A stretch of 64,000 nucleotides of DNA. It comes from Cystobacter fuscus. Lineage in GTDB: Bacteria > Myxococcota > Myxococcia > Myxococcales > Myxococcaceae. This document shows positions 48,259 to 56,938 of this stretch, piece by piece. The DNA lies in NCBI RefSeq assembly GCF_002305875.1, contig NZ_CP022098.1, positions 3,100,001 to 3,164,000 of the forward strand, in the 5' to 3' direction. The translations under genes and the position numbers were made by a program. A model generated the notes under the pieces. That model searched no databases. It was given only the letters and a program-made list of their open reading frames with translations, and was not told where the DNA came from. Numbering within the stretch: the first letter of the stretch is position 1; each line of letters opens with the position of its first letter.

Positions 48259-49304
48259 GGCCGTCCCCGGTGGCCCCCGCGGCGCTGTCGCTGGCGGAGC
48301 AGGCCGAGCCCCGCCAGGAGGGCGCCCGCGGAGAGTACGCCGGGCGCGGCGGCGCACCCTTCGGAGCGGGTGGGGCTCGTGGCGTAGCTCTCCAGCGCGC
48401 CGCACCAGTTATTGCCGACGGAGCACCCGGGCGCGACCTGGAGGTAGCCCTGGAGCACGGCGTCCGCCCGCGCCAGGCGCCCCTGACGTCCCCCGCTCCC
48501 GTCGGCCAGGGCGGTCAGCAGGTCGGCCGAGGCCTGGGTGGCCGCGGCCACTCGCACTTGACCGGACGCGTCATCGTCCGTGCAGTGGTCGAAGGCCGAG
48601 ACGTGCGCCCGGCCATCTCGTGCCGGGTTGTAGTCGGGGGCGAGCGCGGGGTCGACGTAGTTGAAGACGCTCCAGACCTGCCGCATGTCGGGCGAGCGGT
48701 AGATGTGGGTGAAGCTGTCCTGGAGGGCGTGAAGGGCGCGCCCGAGCCGGTAGGCGTAGCGCGGCAGCGGCACGACCGCACGCTGGTACTTGAGGGCGAG
48801 CTGGACCGGCTCGGTGGCGGCCAGGTCGACGGCCTCGGCGTCCCCCAGTGCGAGCGCCACCTGCTCCAGGATGGAGTCGTGACACGCCTGGGCGGCCTGG
48901 ACGTCTCCGGCCGCGAAGTCCTGGTCCGACGTCCGCAGGCAGTGCTCGGGCTGCGAGGTGGGGGCGAGGTCCACCTCCACGTGCTCGGGCAGATCCGTGG
49001 CGGCGGCACCATGGAGGTCGTTGTCTCGGACCCCGGCCAGCATCGCCACCGTCCACGCGTCGCGAGCCGTCGGCAGGTGGAAGGGCAGGTTGTCCACGAG
49101 GACCTTCTGTCCGGCCGTCGGCGCGGGAGGCAGCGCTCCGTCCGGCCAGCCCGCCCGCGCCAGCGCGGCGGCGGTGAGCCGCTCGTGGCAGCCCTCCGTC
49201 ACCGGCGTCTCGATGGTGTACGCGCGGGCCGCGGTTGTACCGAGGAGGAGGGCGGCCAGCAGCGTCGAAGCAGCCAGCGGAAGGTAGCGGCGGAGGGAGG
49301 GCAC
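48255..49304 (-). CDS. Zinc-phospholipase C/S1-P1-nuclease-like exported protein with MYXO-CTERM-like tail
   Basis: This is a 349-residue protein. GTG 49304 gives a signal peptide (LPLAASTLLAALLLGTTAARA). The mature part has CHERLTAAALARAG and RLGRALHALQDSFTHIYRS, which match the His/Asp metal ligands of zinc phospholipase C and S1/P1 nucleases. The C-terminus is C-AAAPGVLSAGALLAGLGLL-RQRQRR, a Cys plus hydrophobic plus Arg tail as in MYXO-CTERM sorting signals, so it is probably anchored at the cell surface. It overlaps the outer-membrane protein gene by ATGA. Confidence 0.75.
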   Translation of the reverse strand: MPSLRRYLPLAASTLLAALLLGTTAARAYTIETPVTEGCHERLTAAALARAGWPDGALPPAPTAGQKVLVDNLPFHLPTARDAWTVAMLAGVRDNDLHGAAATDLPEHVEVDLAPTSQPEHCLRTSDQDFAAGDVQAAQACHDSILEQVALALGDAEAVDLAATEPVQLALKYQRAVVPLPRYAYRLGRALHALQDSFTHIYRSPDMRQVWSVFNYVDPALAPDYNPARDGRAHVSAFDHCTDDDASGQVRVAAATQASADLLTALADGSGGRQGRLARADAVLQGYLQVAPGCSVGNNWCGALESYATSPTRSEGCAAAPGVLSAGALLAGLGLLRQRQRRGGHRGRP

Positions 49305-49427
49305 GTGTGGAGACCGACGGGGCCTGACTGTACCACCGGGCGGGGATTGGGAGGAATTGGCCCCGGGGCGCGAGGTCACGGCTGCTCGCGGAGCAGGCCA
49401 GGGTGTCACCCTGGAAGACCCGCCAGA

Positions 49428-50145
49428 TTAGCGCTCGCTGTCGAGCATCTTCATCAACTGCGGCAGGTACCGGGTCCCGGCGACCGCCTCGGGCGGAACC
49501 GCCGCTTCGATGCGCGCGACGTCTTCCGCGCTCAACTGAAGGCGCAGGGCCGCGAGCGTGCTCTCGAGCTGCTCCATGGTCCGCGCGCCGACCACCGGCA
49601 CCAGGTCCGTCCGTTTCGCCAACGCCCAGGCGATGGCCATCTGCGACGCGGTCACCTGGTTCTCCGCGGCGATGGCGGCCAGCGCGTCGACCAGCTTCAT
49701 GTTCTGCTCGAAATTCCCCGGGTGGAACCACGGCAGATGCGACCGGTGACCACCCTTCTCCGCCGACTTCGCCTTGCCGCTGAACAGGCCGTGCGCGAGC
49801 ACGCCGTAGGCCGTCACGCCGATGCCGAGCTCGCTCAACACCGGGAACACGTTCTGCTCGGGCTTGCGCGTGAACAGCGAGTACTCGAATGCCGTCGGGC
49901 GAACGGAGCCCACCGAACTTCACCGACAACTTCACCTTGTCGCGCCGGCCTTCGAGCGCCTTGCCGATCAACATCTCGTCACCACCGGCGCCGTAGAAAT
50001 CGGCGGTGTCGATGAGGTCCACTCCGCGATCGATGGCTTCGTGGATGAGCCGCAGCCCGTCACCGTGGGTCAGCGCCTCCGAGCCGAGCGCGATGGGAAA
50101 AACCGAAGGGCCGTTGTCGCCGAGCGTTCTGGATGGGGTCGTCAT
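49428..50145 (-). pseudogene. Aldo/keto reductase pseudogene (internal deletion, frameshift)
   Basis: The N-terminal part from ATG 50145 (MTTPSRTLGDNGPSVFPIALG, with the catalytic Asp and Tyr in DLIDTADFYG and Lys in KLSVKFG) ends near 49912. The C-terminal part (AFEYSLFTRKPEQNVFPVL to LMKMLDSER) is read in another frame. About 80-90 residues between them, including the catalytic His, are missing compared with ~320-residue relatives. It is divergent from a TetR gene that would once have controlled it. Confidence 0.8.
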
Positions 50146-50167
50146 CAGTGGCTCCATTCGTTACTGT

Positions 50168-50189
50168 TTACAAAATACGTAAGTTGTAA
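50168..50189. promoter_or_regulatory. Symmetric operator between AKR pseudogene and tetR
   Basis: TTACAA-N2-TACGTA-N2-TTGTAA is fully symmetric in its defined bases and lies in the 74-bp divergent gap. Likely site for the TetR at 50220. Confidence 0.65.
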
Positions 50190-50219
50190 TAAACCGCTCG
50201 TCAAGGGAATCGCCACGCC

Positions 50220-50801
50220 ATGCCCCGCACCGGACTTTCCGCCGCTGAACTCAGGACCAAGGCCATCGACGTCGCGCTCGAACACATCCGCGCGCACGGG
50301 TTCGAGAAGGTGCGGCTCACCGACGTGGCCCGGGAGCTCGGCGTCAGCCACGTCGCGCTCTACGCGCATTTCGCGAACAAGGAAGCGCTGCTCGACGCGG
50401 TGCTCGAACGGTGGCTCGAGGAGACGAGCGTCGCCCTCGAGAAAGTCTGCGCGTCGAATCGCAAACCGGCGCAGAAGCTCGAGCAGTGGTTCGTGAACCA
50501 ATACGCGATGAAACGCGATCGCGCGCTCCATGATCGCGCCACCTATTCGGCGTTCGAGACGGCCACCGCGGCGAAGAAGCCGTTCGTGAAGGCCTATCTC
50601 GCGCGGCGGAGCGCACAGCTCGTCGGTCTGCTCGACGAAGCCGGTTTCGGTTCACCGCAACGCCACGCCGAGGTGCTGCTCGACGGCATGGCCGGCTTCT
50701 TTCATCCCCGCTTGATTCTCGAGAGCGCCGAGCAGAATCGCGAGCCGGAGCTCAAGCGGGTGCTGCAGACGCTCCTGCGCGGGCTCGAACGAGGAGCGTG
50801 A
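50220..50801 (+). CDS. TetR-family regulator
   Basis: This 193-residue TetR protein has HTH RLTDVARELGVSHVALYAHFANKEALLDAVL and a C-terminal domain that includes LLDEAGFGSPQRHAEVLLDGMAGFFHP. It is divergent from the aldo/keto reductase pseudogene with a symmetric operator between them. The regulator itself looks intact, so it may now control only itself or other loci. Confidence 0.88.
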   Translation: MPRTGLSAAELRTKAIDVALEHIRAHGFEKVRLTDVARELGVSHVALYAHFANKEALLDAVLERWLEETSVALEKVCASNRKPAQKLEQWFVNQYAMKRDRALHDRATYSAFETATAAKKPFVKAYLARRSAQLVGLLDEAGFGSPQRHAEVLLDGMAGFFHPRLILESAEQNREPELKRVLQTLLRGLERGA

Positions 50802-50974
50802 GTTGCTCCAGGGCACCTTTGGGCTGGGCTGAGGCCCTGCTCCCCGAGGTGGGTGCGTGCGTTGGTCAGCGCACCGAGGCGGGGAGCTCTTCCGCCTTGA
50901 GGCGGACCCGAAGGTCTTGACGTCCAACTGTAGTCGTAGGCCGCCCGCGCCTCACCACGCGGGCGCGGCCTGGC

Positions 50975-52138
50975 TCAGGCCCTTACCCCGACACCCGCTG
51001 GATCGCCCGAGAGGTCGTGGTAGCAGATGACGTTGCTGGCGTAGAAGTGGCACACCACCGACTTGCGCGTGTGCGAGCGCTCGCGGCGCCGCGAGCCGCC
51101 GTGGAGCAGGTTGTGGTGCCAGATGAGGACGTCGCCCTTCTTCGGGGTGAAGTAGGCAGGCTTGAGCCCCAGCTCGTCGATCTTCTTCTGGATGAAGGGC
51201 TCGTACTTGTTGGTGTACGGGTTGCGGCCCTGCTCCTTGTACTCAGTTGGCCCGATGCCCGTCTCCTTCGAGAGGAAGTAGGGCAGCCGATGGCTCCCCG
51301 GGTAGTACACCAGTGGCCCCGAGTCCGGGTGGATGTCCTCGAAGGCGACCCAGGCCGCGGACAAGAAGCCCAGCGGGTAGGTCGTCATATGGATGGCATC
51401 TGAGTGCGGCAGTTGCTCCGAACCCCGGAACGAGGGGATGGTCTGGAAGGGGATGGCCTCGCGCCCTACCAACAGGGAGATGCGCTGCTTCAGGCGCTCG
51501 TGGAAGAGCAGCTCCGCCATCTCCGGCACGTAGTTGTGGATGTTGAGCACGCGCCCCCACTCGGAGCGGTCCTCACCCGGCTTCTCCGGCTCCAGTGGGA
51601 CGCGGCCCGACTGGATATCGCGCAGGAACGCGGCCCAAAGCCTGTCGAGGAACGCGTCATCGAAGAGCTTCTCCACGACGACATAGCCATCGCGTGAGAA
51701 CTTGCGGCACATCTCGGCTTCCCCGGCGGTGATGAGGCCAGCGCGCAGTTTGTCGTCAATGCGCCGTTCGGCGTCCGGCGTGTCGAGCCACATCTTCGGC
51801 CCGTCATGGGGGAAGTTCTCCTGCCGGTACGCCTTGAGCTGGCGGAGCTGGATGCCCCGGGCCGAGAGGAACTCGGTGACGGGCGTCGAATCATCCTCCA
51901 CCACGGGCTTCACGCCGGGGCCTGGGACGCCCATCATGCTCCGGATTCGCTCCTTGACGGTGGGAGGAATCCGCTCTCGGAGGAACTCGGGAACCATACC
52001 CTTCACGAGCGGCAGGGCCTCCTCGAGGTTGCGCGGGACAGCGTCTTTCATGGTCGGGGGGATCCGGTCGATGACGAAGCGCGGAACGACGCTCTTCAGC
52101 AGGCTGAGCGCTGGAGGAAGGGGGTGCTTGGAGTTCAT
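50975..52138 (-). CDS. Phytanoyl-CoA dioxygenase (PhyH)-family oxygenase
   Basis: This 387-residue non-heme iron, 2-oxoglutarate-dependent oxygenase has ligands in PHSDAIH (H-x-D) and LIWHHNLLHGGSRR (distal His, then Arg for 2-oxoglutarate). LVYYPGSHRLPYF is the typical PhyH strand. The first ~110 residues are an extra helical segment with two similar repeats (FVIDRIPPTMKDAVPRNLEE and FLRERIPPTVKERIRSMMG). ATG 52138 is preferred over the longer frame to 52261. The substrate may be a lipid or natural product. Confidence 0.85.
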   Translation of the reverse strand: MNSKHPLPPALSLLKSVVPRFVIDRIPPTMKDAVPRNLEEALPLVKGMVPEFLRERIPPTVKERIRSMMGVPGPGVKPVVEDDSTPVTEFLSARGIQLRQLKAYRQENFPHDGPKMWLDTPDAERRIDDKLRAGLITAGEAEMCRKFSRDGYVVVEKLFDDAFLDRLWAAFLRDIQSGRVPLEPEKPGEDRSEWGRVLNIHNYVPEMAELLFHERLKQRISLLVGREAIPFQTIPSFRGSEQLPHSDAIHMTTYPLGFLSAAWVAFEDIHPDSGPLVYYPGSHRLPYFLSKETGIGPTEYKEQGRNPYTNKYEPFIQKKIDELGLKPAYFTPKKGDVLIWHHNLLHGGSRRRERSHTRKSVVCHFYASNVICYHDLSGDPAGVGVRA

Positions 52139-52232
52139 AGTTGTGGGCACGCCTCCCGGCCGAGCGTGCTGGATTGAGGGGTAAAGGAACGCCGGCCCTG
52201 GTTTTGCCCGAGGACAGGGAGAATGTCCACAT

Positions 52233-52622
52233 ATGGGGGATTGGTACGGGAAAAGACTCACATACCAGCCGCCGGCACATGCCGGTCCTGGCGGACCATC
52301 CGGGACGGAAGAAGCGAGTCAGGCGTTCTGCCTCCCATCGACCGTGATGCTGGTACCCGTCACGTACTCGTTCACGTCGGTTGGCAGCTACGTGCTGAAC
52401 CTGACGTCACCGGCCGGCACGCAGGCCCTGGTGGGAATCCCCAGGAAGCAGCCCTGGACGTCGGTCAGCGTCAACGGTGTCACGGTGTGGCGCGAGGTGC
52501 AGTTCGTGGATGGGGCAGCCGGGGTCAGCCAGGCTGGCGCCGACAGCGCGTACATCAAGTTCCTCTCCTGGCTCTGCCTCCGTTTGAAGGGTTCCCCTGG
52601 ACAAGTTATTTTGACGGTGTAA
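52233..52622 (+). pseudogene. Probable 3' fragment of a glycosidase (alpha-L-rhamnosidase-like)
   Basis: The frame holds YSFTSVGSYVLNLTSPAGTQ, VNGVTVWREVQF and DSAYIKF, which resembles the C-terminal beta-sandwich of GH78-type rhamnosidases. No catalytic part lies upstream, and the first ~35 codons look non-coding. It is best read as a truncated remnant. The GH78 link is by eye. Confidence 0.35.
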
Positions 52623-52743
52623 TCATGAATTCCAATGAGAATCTGAACGAGCAGAAGGCTGCCCTGCTCGAGCGGGCTACCGGCGGCTGACCTTCAACCC
52701 ATTCCCCTCAGGTTCAGACGGAACCAGTACAAGGAGAAGACAG

Positions 52744-53802
52744 ATGTGGAAGTTCTTCCTCTTGATCCTCATGGCCTGGCTTTCGGGCATTCCCGGAGCA
52801 GGCGGCCTCGTGCTCCTCGTGATGTTCTTCCTCTATCTGGCGTATTCAATCAGATACAGAGGCTATTACGGCAGACTGTCCAAGGAGGAGACGAAGTCAC
52901 TTCGCCTCGCATCCGCTGTCGATAATAATGGCATGCGCTCCCAATGGGACGTCATTCCGTGGCCGGGAACTTCCAAACACGTCATTCGCAAGTGGACTTG
53001 GGACAGAATCGCACTGGACACGACGATTCAGAACGCCATGAGTGAAGCGTCAAAGGCGCTCACGCATGCCTCCGGCGAACTTTCCAAGTGGATAGGCGAG
53101 AAAGCTGCGGGCTCATCGATAAACCCCTACAGCGGGACGTTGGCGGTGATCGACCAGGAGCACCAGAAGTCCCATAACCCGAAGACGGCGCTCGCTCTTC
53201 TACACAGGGTATCTTCGGGATATGAGTCCTGGACCAACCAGGCCATCTGCACGCTGGGCGGCACCTTCATCATTTGCGCTGAGGCGTACAAGGGCGAGGT
53301 CAAGACTGCTTTCCAAGGCAAGAAAAAGCAGGAGCCGCGCATGAAGTCCGGCACGGTTGCCGAAACGTCTCGGCTCACCTGGAAAATGGGTCAGCTCTTC
53401 CTGAATCCTGGCACCGCCTCCATCGCCAATTTCCTGAATGCCGTCTTCGCACGGATCAATCCGTGGGATAAGCACGCCATCGTCACGTACAAGGAGAAGG
53501 AGTACTACGCGCCGACAACGATGTTTGGTGCCTCCGCGACCATCATGAAGGTGATGAATCTCTGCGAAGCCCTGGGCTTGAGCGACGAACAGAAGGTATT
53601 CGTTGGTTATAGCGTGGCCATGCACTGGATCGACAAGTACCTGAACGACAACTCGTGGTTCCTTGGGGGGATGTTTACCCCTGATCGCCACTCCTTGATT
53701 GAGGCGCTGCAAGGTATGTACGCTCACATCGAGAATGACCCGCGCAAGGCTGCCGCTGTGCTGGTAGAGATGTATGAAAAAGCAGACGAAGCGAGGAAGT
53801 AA
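52744..53802 (+). CDS. Membrane-anchored protein of unknown function, atypical composition
   Basis: This is a 352-residue protein. Residues 1-36 form one or two hydrophobic helices (LLILMAWLSGIPGAGGLVLLVMFFLYLAYSI). The rest is soluble and helical with many Lys, Ser and Thr (SEASKALTHASGELSKWIGEK, WDKHAIVTYKEKEYYAPTTMF). GGAG lies upstream of ATG 52744. Its use of A/T-ending codons (aat, ata, tct) is clearly higher than in neighbours, suggesting transfer from a lower-GC source. No family recognised. Confidence 0.65.
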   Translation: MWKFFLLILMAWLSGIPGAGGLVLLVMFFLYLAYSIRYRGYYGRLSKEETKSLRLASAVDNNGMRSQWDVIPWPGTSKHVIRKWTWDRIALDTTIQNAMSEASKALTHASGELSKWIGEKAAGSSINPYSGTLAVIDQEHQKSHNPKTALALLHRVSSGYESWTNQAICTLGGTFIICAEAYKGEVKTAFQGKKKQEPRMKSGTVAETSRLTWKMGQLFLNPGTASIANFLNAVFARINPWDKHAIVTYKEKEYYAPTTMFGASATIMKVMNLCEALGLSDEQKVFVGYSVAMHWIDKYLNDNSWFLGGMFTPDRHSLIEALQGMYAHIENDPRKAAAVLVEMYEKADEARK

Positions 53803-53921
53803 GCTCCTCTTTTGCTACGTGGGAAGGCCCTGGCAGGGGATGGCTCCGTCACTCACCATGGCCAACGCGGGCCGCTCCAGAACGCGCTTTCTCCCTGTTT
53901 TCTGTCGATGTACGGTTTGCC

Positions 53922-55250
53922 ATGACCTCATTCCGTAGACCATCCACGTACCACCTCGTACTCGCGCTGCTCGCCGGGACCGCGGGCATCGCATGCGGCT
54001 CCGAGCCGATCCCCGACTCCGGCCCGCTGTCCACGCTCCCCGACGTCTGCCCGAGTGGCCTCGTCGCCGACAATCGCTACCCGCTCATCCAGGACAGCCC
54101 CTACGCCGCGGACTATCGGCTCCGCGTGTTCGGGCAGGTGGATTTCCAGGGGCAGACCTACAAGGTCGTGAACGCCCTGCCCTGGGACTACCTCGCCTCG
54201 CACGTCCAGGCGGGCAAGACGTTCCCCGTGACCGAGACGCCCTCGTACTACGTCGTCGACAGCAATTTCGAGCTGCCGTACCTGCCCTGCCTCATGGACG
54301 AGGTCGCCTGGACGCCGGGAAACAAGAACAAGGGCTGGGCCATCGGCTCGAACGACGATCCCGCCGCCCTGGTCGCGAAAAACGGCGCCGGCCGACCCTT
54401 CCTCTACCACGTGGTCACGGACAACGAGTACGGGTACTTCACGTACACCGAACCGCTCCCAGGTGATCCGATCCGCTACTCCGGGTTCCGTCCGACATGG
54501 GTCGTCCACGAGGAGGGCGCGTTGCACCCGATGTACTACCTCGACCCGGCCAGGCCCGACCGCCATGGCTTCTCCTGGCCACGGCACGGCGACAAGTGGG
54601 AGCTGAACTTCGGGCTCTTCGTCGACTCCGCCGGCAAGGTCTACGTGCCCAAGAAGGCGCCGCTGGCCGTCCCGCAGTGGGACACGTACCTGGAGTGCGT
54701 CGTCATCAACATGGCCAACGCTCCCATTCCGACGACCCGCACGCAGTTCCCCGGCAACGAGTCGTATTACGCCGCGGATACCTTCATCCCGGGGTACGCC
54801 GCGCCCCCCGCTGTCGGCCACCGCTACTGGGGACAGAAGGGGCGCGAGATGAGCGAAGTCGCCGTCTGGGAGGACGATGGTGGGCCGGGCCTGCCCAGCC
54901 CGGGCAACTACCACAAGCCCTATTCCGGCGGGTGCGATACGAAAGGCTACAACTTCGCGCACGCCGAGGGCTTCACGTGGCCGGAGCTCCGCGCCTACCG
55001 CACCGCGCACGGAGACGCCGTCACCCGGGACCAGCTCTACAGCATCACGGTCTACAAGGTCGCCAGGGACGGAACCGCCAGGCTGCTCGGGACCCTCTCC
55101 TACGAGCAGCAGGCCAATGGCGAGTGGATCCCCACCGGCTCTGGCCCAGAAGCCCACTCGCTCAACGACCGCAACGGGCGCTGGATCATCAACGGCCCGA
55201 TCTTCCCGGATCGCGGCGAGCGCGCCGTCGCCGTGCTGCGAAACCTCTAA
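53922..55250 (+). CDS. Exported protein of unknown function, possible lipoprotein
   Basis: This is a 442-residue secreted protein. The signal segment YHLVLALLAGTAGIAC-GS ends in a Cys that could be lipidated, although the box (GIAC) is atypical. The mature protein is rich in Tyr, Trp, Pro and Gly (SYYVVDSNFELPYLPC, TWVVHEEGALHPMYYLDPARPDRHGF, GHRYWGQKGREMSEVAVWEDDGG). It resembles no enzyme family I can name and may be beta-rich and surface exposed. It stands alone between unrelated genes. Confidence 0.65.
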   Translation: MTSFRRPSTYHLVLALLAGTAGIACGSEPIPDSGPLSTLPDVCPSGLVADNRYPLIQDSPYAADYRLRVFGQVDFQGQTYKVVNALPWDYLASHVQAGKTFPVTETPSYYVVDSNFELPYLPCLMDEVAWTPGNKNKGWAIGSNDDPAALVAKNGAGRPFLYHVVTDNEYGYFTYTEPLPGDPIRYSGFRPTWVVHEEGALHPMYYLDPARPDRHGFSWPRHGDKWELNFGLFVDSAGKVYVPKKAPLAVPQWDTYLECVVINMANAPIPTTRTQFPGNESYYAADTFIPGYAAPPAVGHRYWGQKGREMSEVAVWEDDGGPGLPSPGNYHKPYSGGCDTKGYNFAHAEGFTWPELRAYRTAHGDAVTRDQLYSITVYKVARDGTARLLGTLSYEQQANGEWIPTGSGPEAHSLNDRNGRWIINGPIFPDRGERAVAVLRNL

Positions 55251-55306
55251 TCTTGCGGTCGTTGCAGCGGCTCATCGGCGAGGTGCTGCGCGCCGCCTGA
55301 CAGGAC

Positions 55307-55915
55307 TCACTCGGGCTCGGGCGGCTCGGGTGCGAACTCCTCCGCGACCAGGCCGCCCACCAGGCCGAAGCGCACCAGCGCGCCCGCCAACATCATCAGC
55401 GCGAACTGTCCGTCGCTCGTGCTCGTCCAGTCAGCGAAACTGACGAAGAGCGCGACGAAGAGGCCAATGCCTCCCATGGCGAGGCTCGTCAGCAGGGTGA
55501 GGACGACGAACACGCTCCGGGTCACGGGCCCGAGCCAACGCTGGCTCAGCAGCAGTCCCGGCGCGAAAAGGGTGAGACCCGCGCCGAGCACCGCGACGAA
55601 CATCGTCTTGAAGCCGTCCTTGGAGAGAGTCTCGGTGCCGAGCGAAACGACCGGATGGAGCACCTCGGCGACGCTCCAGGCGATGGCCACAGCGCCGATG
55701 AGCGGACCCCAGGACCAGGCCTTGTCGGCCTCCGGGGCGTCGTTGTCATCCCTGCCAATGGGCTTCGGGGACACGCCCTGGAGGATCTTCCGGCCCTCGG
55801 CGGACAGTTCGCTCGCGTAGGGCTCGCCCAGGGCCATCAGGTCGAGCGCGTGCACCCGCTCCCGCAGTTCGTTCAAGGACGGGGGCGGGGCGGGGAACTC
55901 GGAGGGCTTCGTCAT
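55307..55915 (-). CDS. Integral membrane protein, unknown function
   Basis: This is a 202-residue protein. A ~65-residue soluble N-terminus (SLNELRERVHALDLMALGEPYASELSAEG) is followed by about four transmembrane helices (WGPLIGAVAIAWSVAEVL, MFVAVLGAGLTLFAPGLLL, SVFVVLTLLTSLAMGGIGLFVALF, FALMMLAGALVRFGLVGGLV) and an acidic Pro/Glu tail. No family recognised. Divergent partners and promoter not evident. Confidence 0.65.
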   Translation of the reverse strand: MTKPSEFPAPPPSLNELRERVHALDLMALGEPYASELSAEGRKILQGVSPKPIGRDDNDAPEADKAWSWGPLIGAVAIAWSVAEVLHPVVSLGTETLSKDGFKTMFVAVLGAGLTLFAPGLLLSQRWLGPVTRSVFVVLTLLTSLAMGGIGLFVALFVSFADWTSTSDGQFALMMLAGALVRFGLVGGLVAEEFAPEPPEPE

Positions 55916-55970
55916 GGAGGCGGCCCAGCATACCGTACATGTTGACCCTACCTGTGCCGAGCGGGCGGTC

Positions 55971-56795
55971 CTACACGTGGGTGTCTCCGGGCACCCGCGC
56001 GCGCTCGCCCGCGCTCGCCCGGCCCGAGTTCATCTCCCACAAGAGCGCGTACTTGGCGAAGACGTGGAACGCGAGCGCGGTGGCCACCGTCAGTCCGCCC
56101 ATGCCGAAGCGGCACAGGCCCTTGAGCAGGTAGAACTTGAAGAAGGCGCCCACCGTGTGGCTGACGGCGCTCGCCAGCGAAGCGCGGCGCCCACGCGCAT
56201 GGAAGTGTTTGGCGCCGCTCTGGGCGTAGCTGATCTGCTTGCGCAGCAGGTGGGAGACCGAGTCGTAGGAGCGGTGGGACAGCCCGTGCTCGAGCCGGCC
56301 CGCCTTGCCCTCGTGGAGCGCGGGCACGTGGATCCACTCCGAGTCCTCCCAGCGCACCTTGGCCAGGCGCAGCAGCCGCTTCTGCGAGGTCCAGAAGTAG
56401 ACCGGCCGCGGCCAGTGGTCCGGCAGGGTGTTCTTCTGGGGCACGTGGTAGGCGTCATGCCGAGGCGAGCCCCGGCCGAGCAGCGCGCGGATCTCCTCGC
56501 CCAGTCCGGGCAGGGCCTTCTCGTCGGCGTCCACGATGAGCACCCACTCGCCGCGCGCCTGGGCGCACATCGCCCGGCGATGCGAGGCGAAGGTGTCGAG
56601 CTTGCGCTGGAAGGCGCGTACCTTGGCCCCGCGGGACTGGAGGTACTCCCAGGTGCCATCGGTGGAGTGATCATCGACGACGACGATCTCATCGCAGAAG
56701 TCGAGCGAGTCGAGGCACTCCGGGAGGGTGCGCAGGCTGTCCTTGGTCATCACCGCTGCGCTGAGCAGGACGCGGGGGTTGTCGGGGCCGATCAT
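55971..56795 (-). CDS. Family 2 glycosyltransferase (LPS core/WaaE-like)
   Basis: This is a 274-residue GT-A fold glycosyltransferase. It has LLSAAVMTKDSLRTLPECLDSL, then DEIVVVDDHSTDGTWEYL and EWVLIVDADEKALPGL (D-x-D metal site). The LPS-type segment RPVYFWTSQKRLLRLAKVRW and a C-terminal hydrophobic patch resemble KdtX/WaaE proteins that add heptose or glucose to lipid A core. ATG 56795 is preferred over 56849. It is the last complete myxobacterial gene before the pmp3 junction. Confidence 0.85.
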   Translation of the reverse strand: MIGPDNPRVLLSAAVMTKDSLRTLPECLDSLDFCDEIVVVDDHSTDGTWEYLQSRGAKVRAFQRKLDTFASHRRAMCAQARGEWVLIVDADEKALPGLGEEIRALLGRGSPRHDAYHVPQKNTLPDHWPRPVYFWTSQKRLLRLAKVRWEDSEWIHVPALHEGKAGRLEHGLSHRSYDSVSHLLRKQISYAQSGAKHFHARGRRASLASAVSHTVGAFFKFYLLKGLCRFGMGGLTVATALAFHVFAKYALLWEMNSGRASAGERARVPGDTHV

Positions 56796-56860
56796 GACGC
56801 CGCCTTCTAGTGCGCTCCCGGCCACGTCAGGAAGGAATCTCGTCCTCACGGAGTATTGCC

Positions 56861-56938
56861 ATGGACCTGGTCCGCATCATCTTCGCCATCATCCGGCTAC
56901 ACCCCCGGTATCGTCCACGCCGTCTACATCATCGCGAA
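56861..56938 (+). pseudogene. Broken pmp3/yqaE gene at the myxobacterium-Pseudomonas junction
   Basis: From ATG 56861 (GGAG upstream) the frame reads MDLVRIIFAII, the start of the Pmp3/YqaE proteolipid family. The family's C-terminal part, [16 protein letters not shown], follows in another frame from 56895. The central ~25 residues are missing and no stop follows the last Arg. The end coincides with the stop codon of the minus-strand peptidase (56929-56931). The gene is therefore damaged twice, at or next to the change of DNA origin. Confidence 0.8.
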
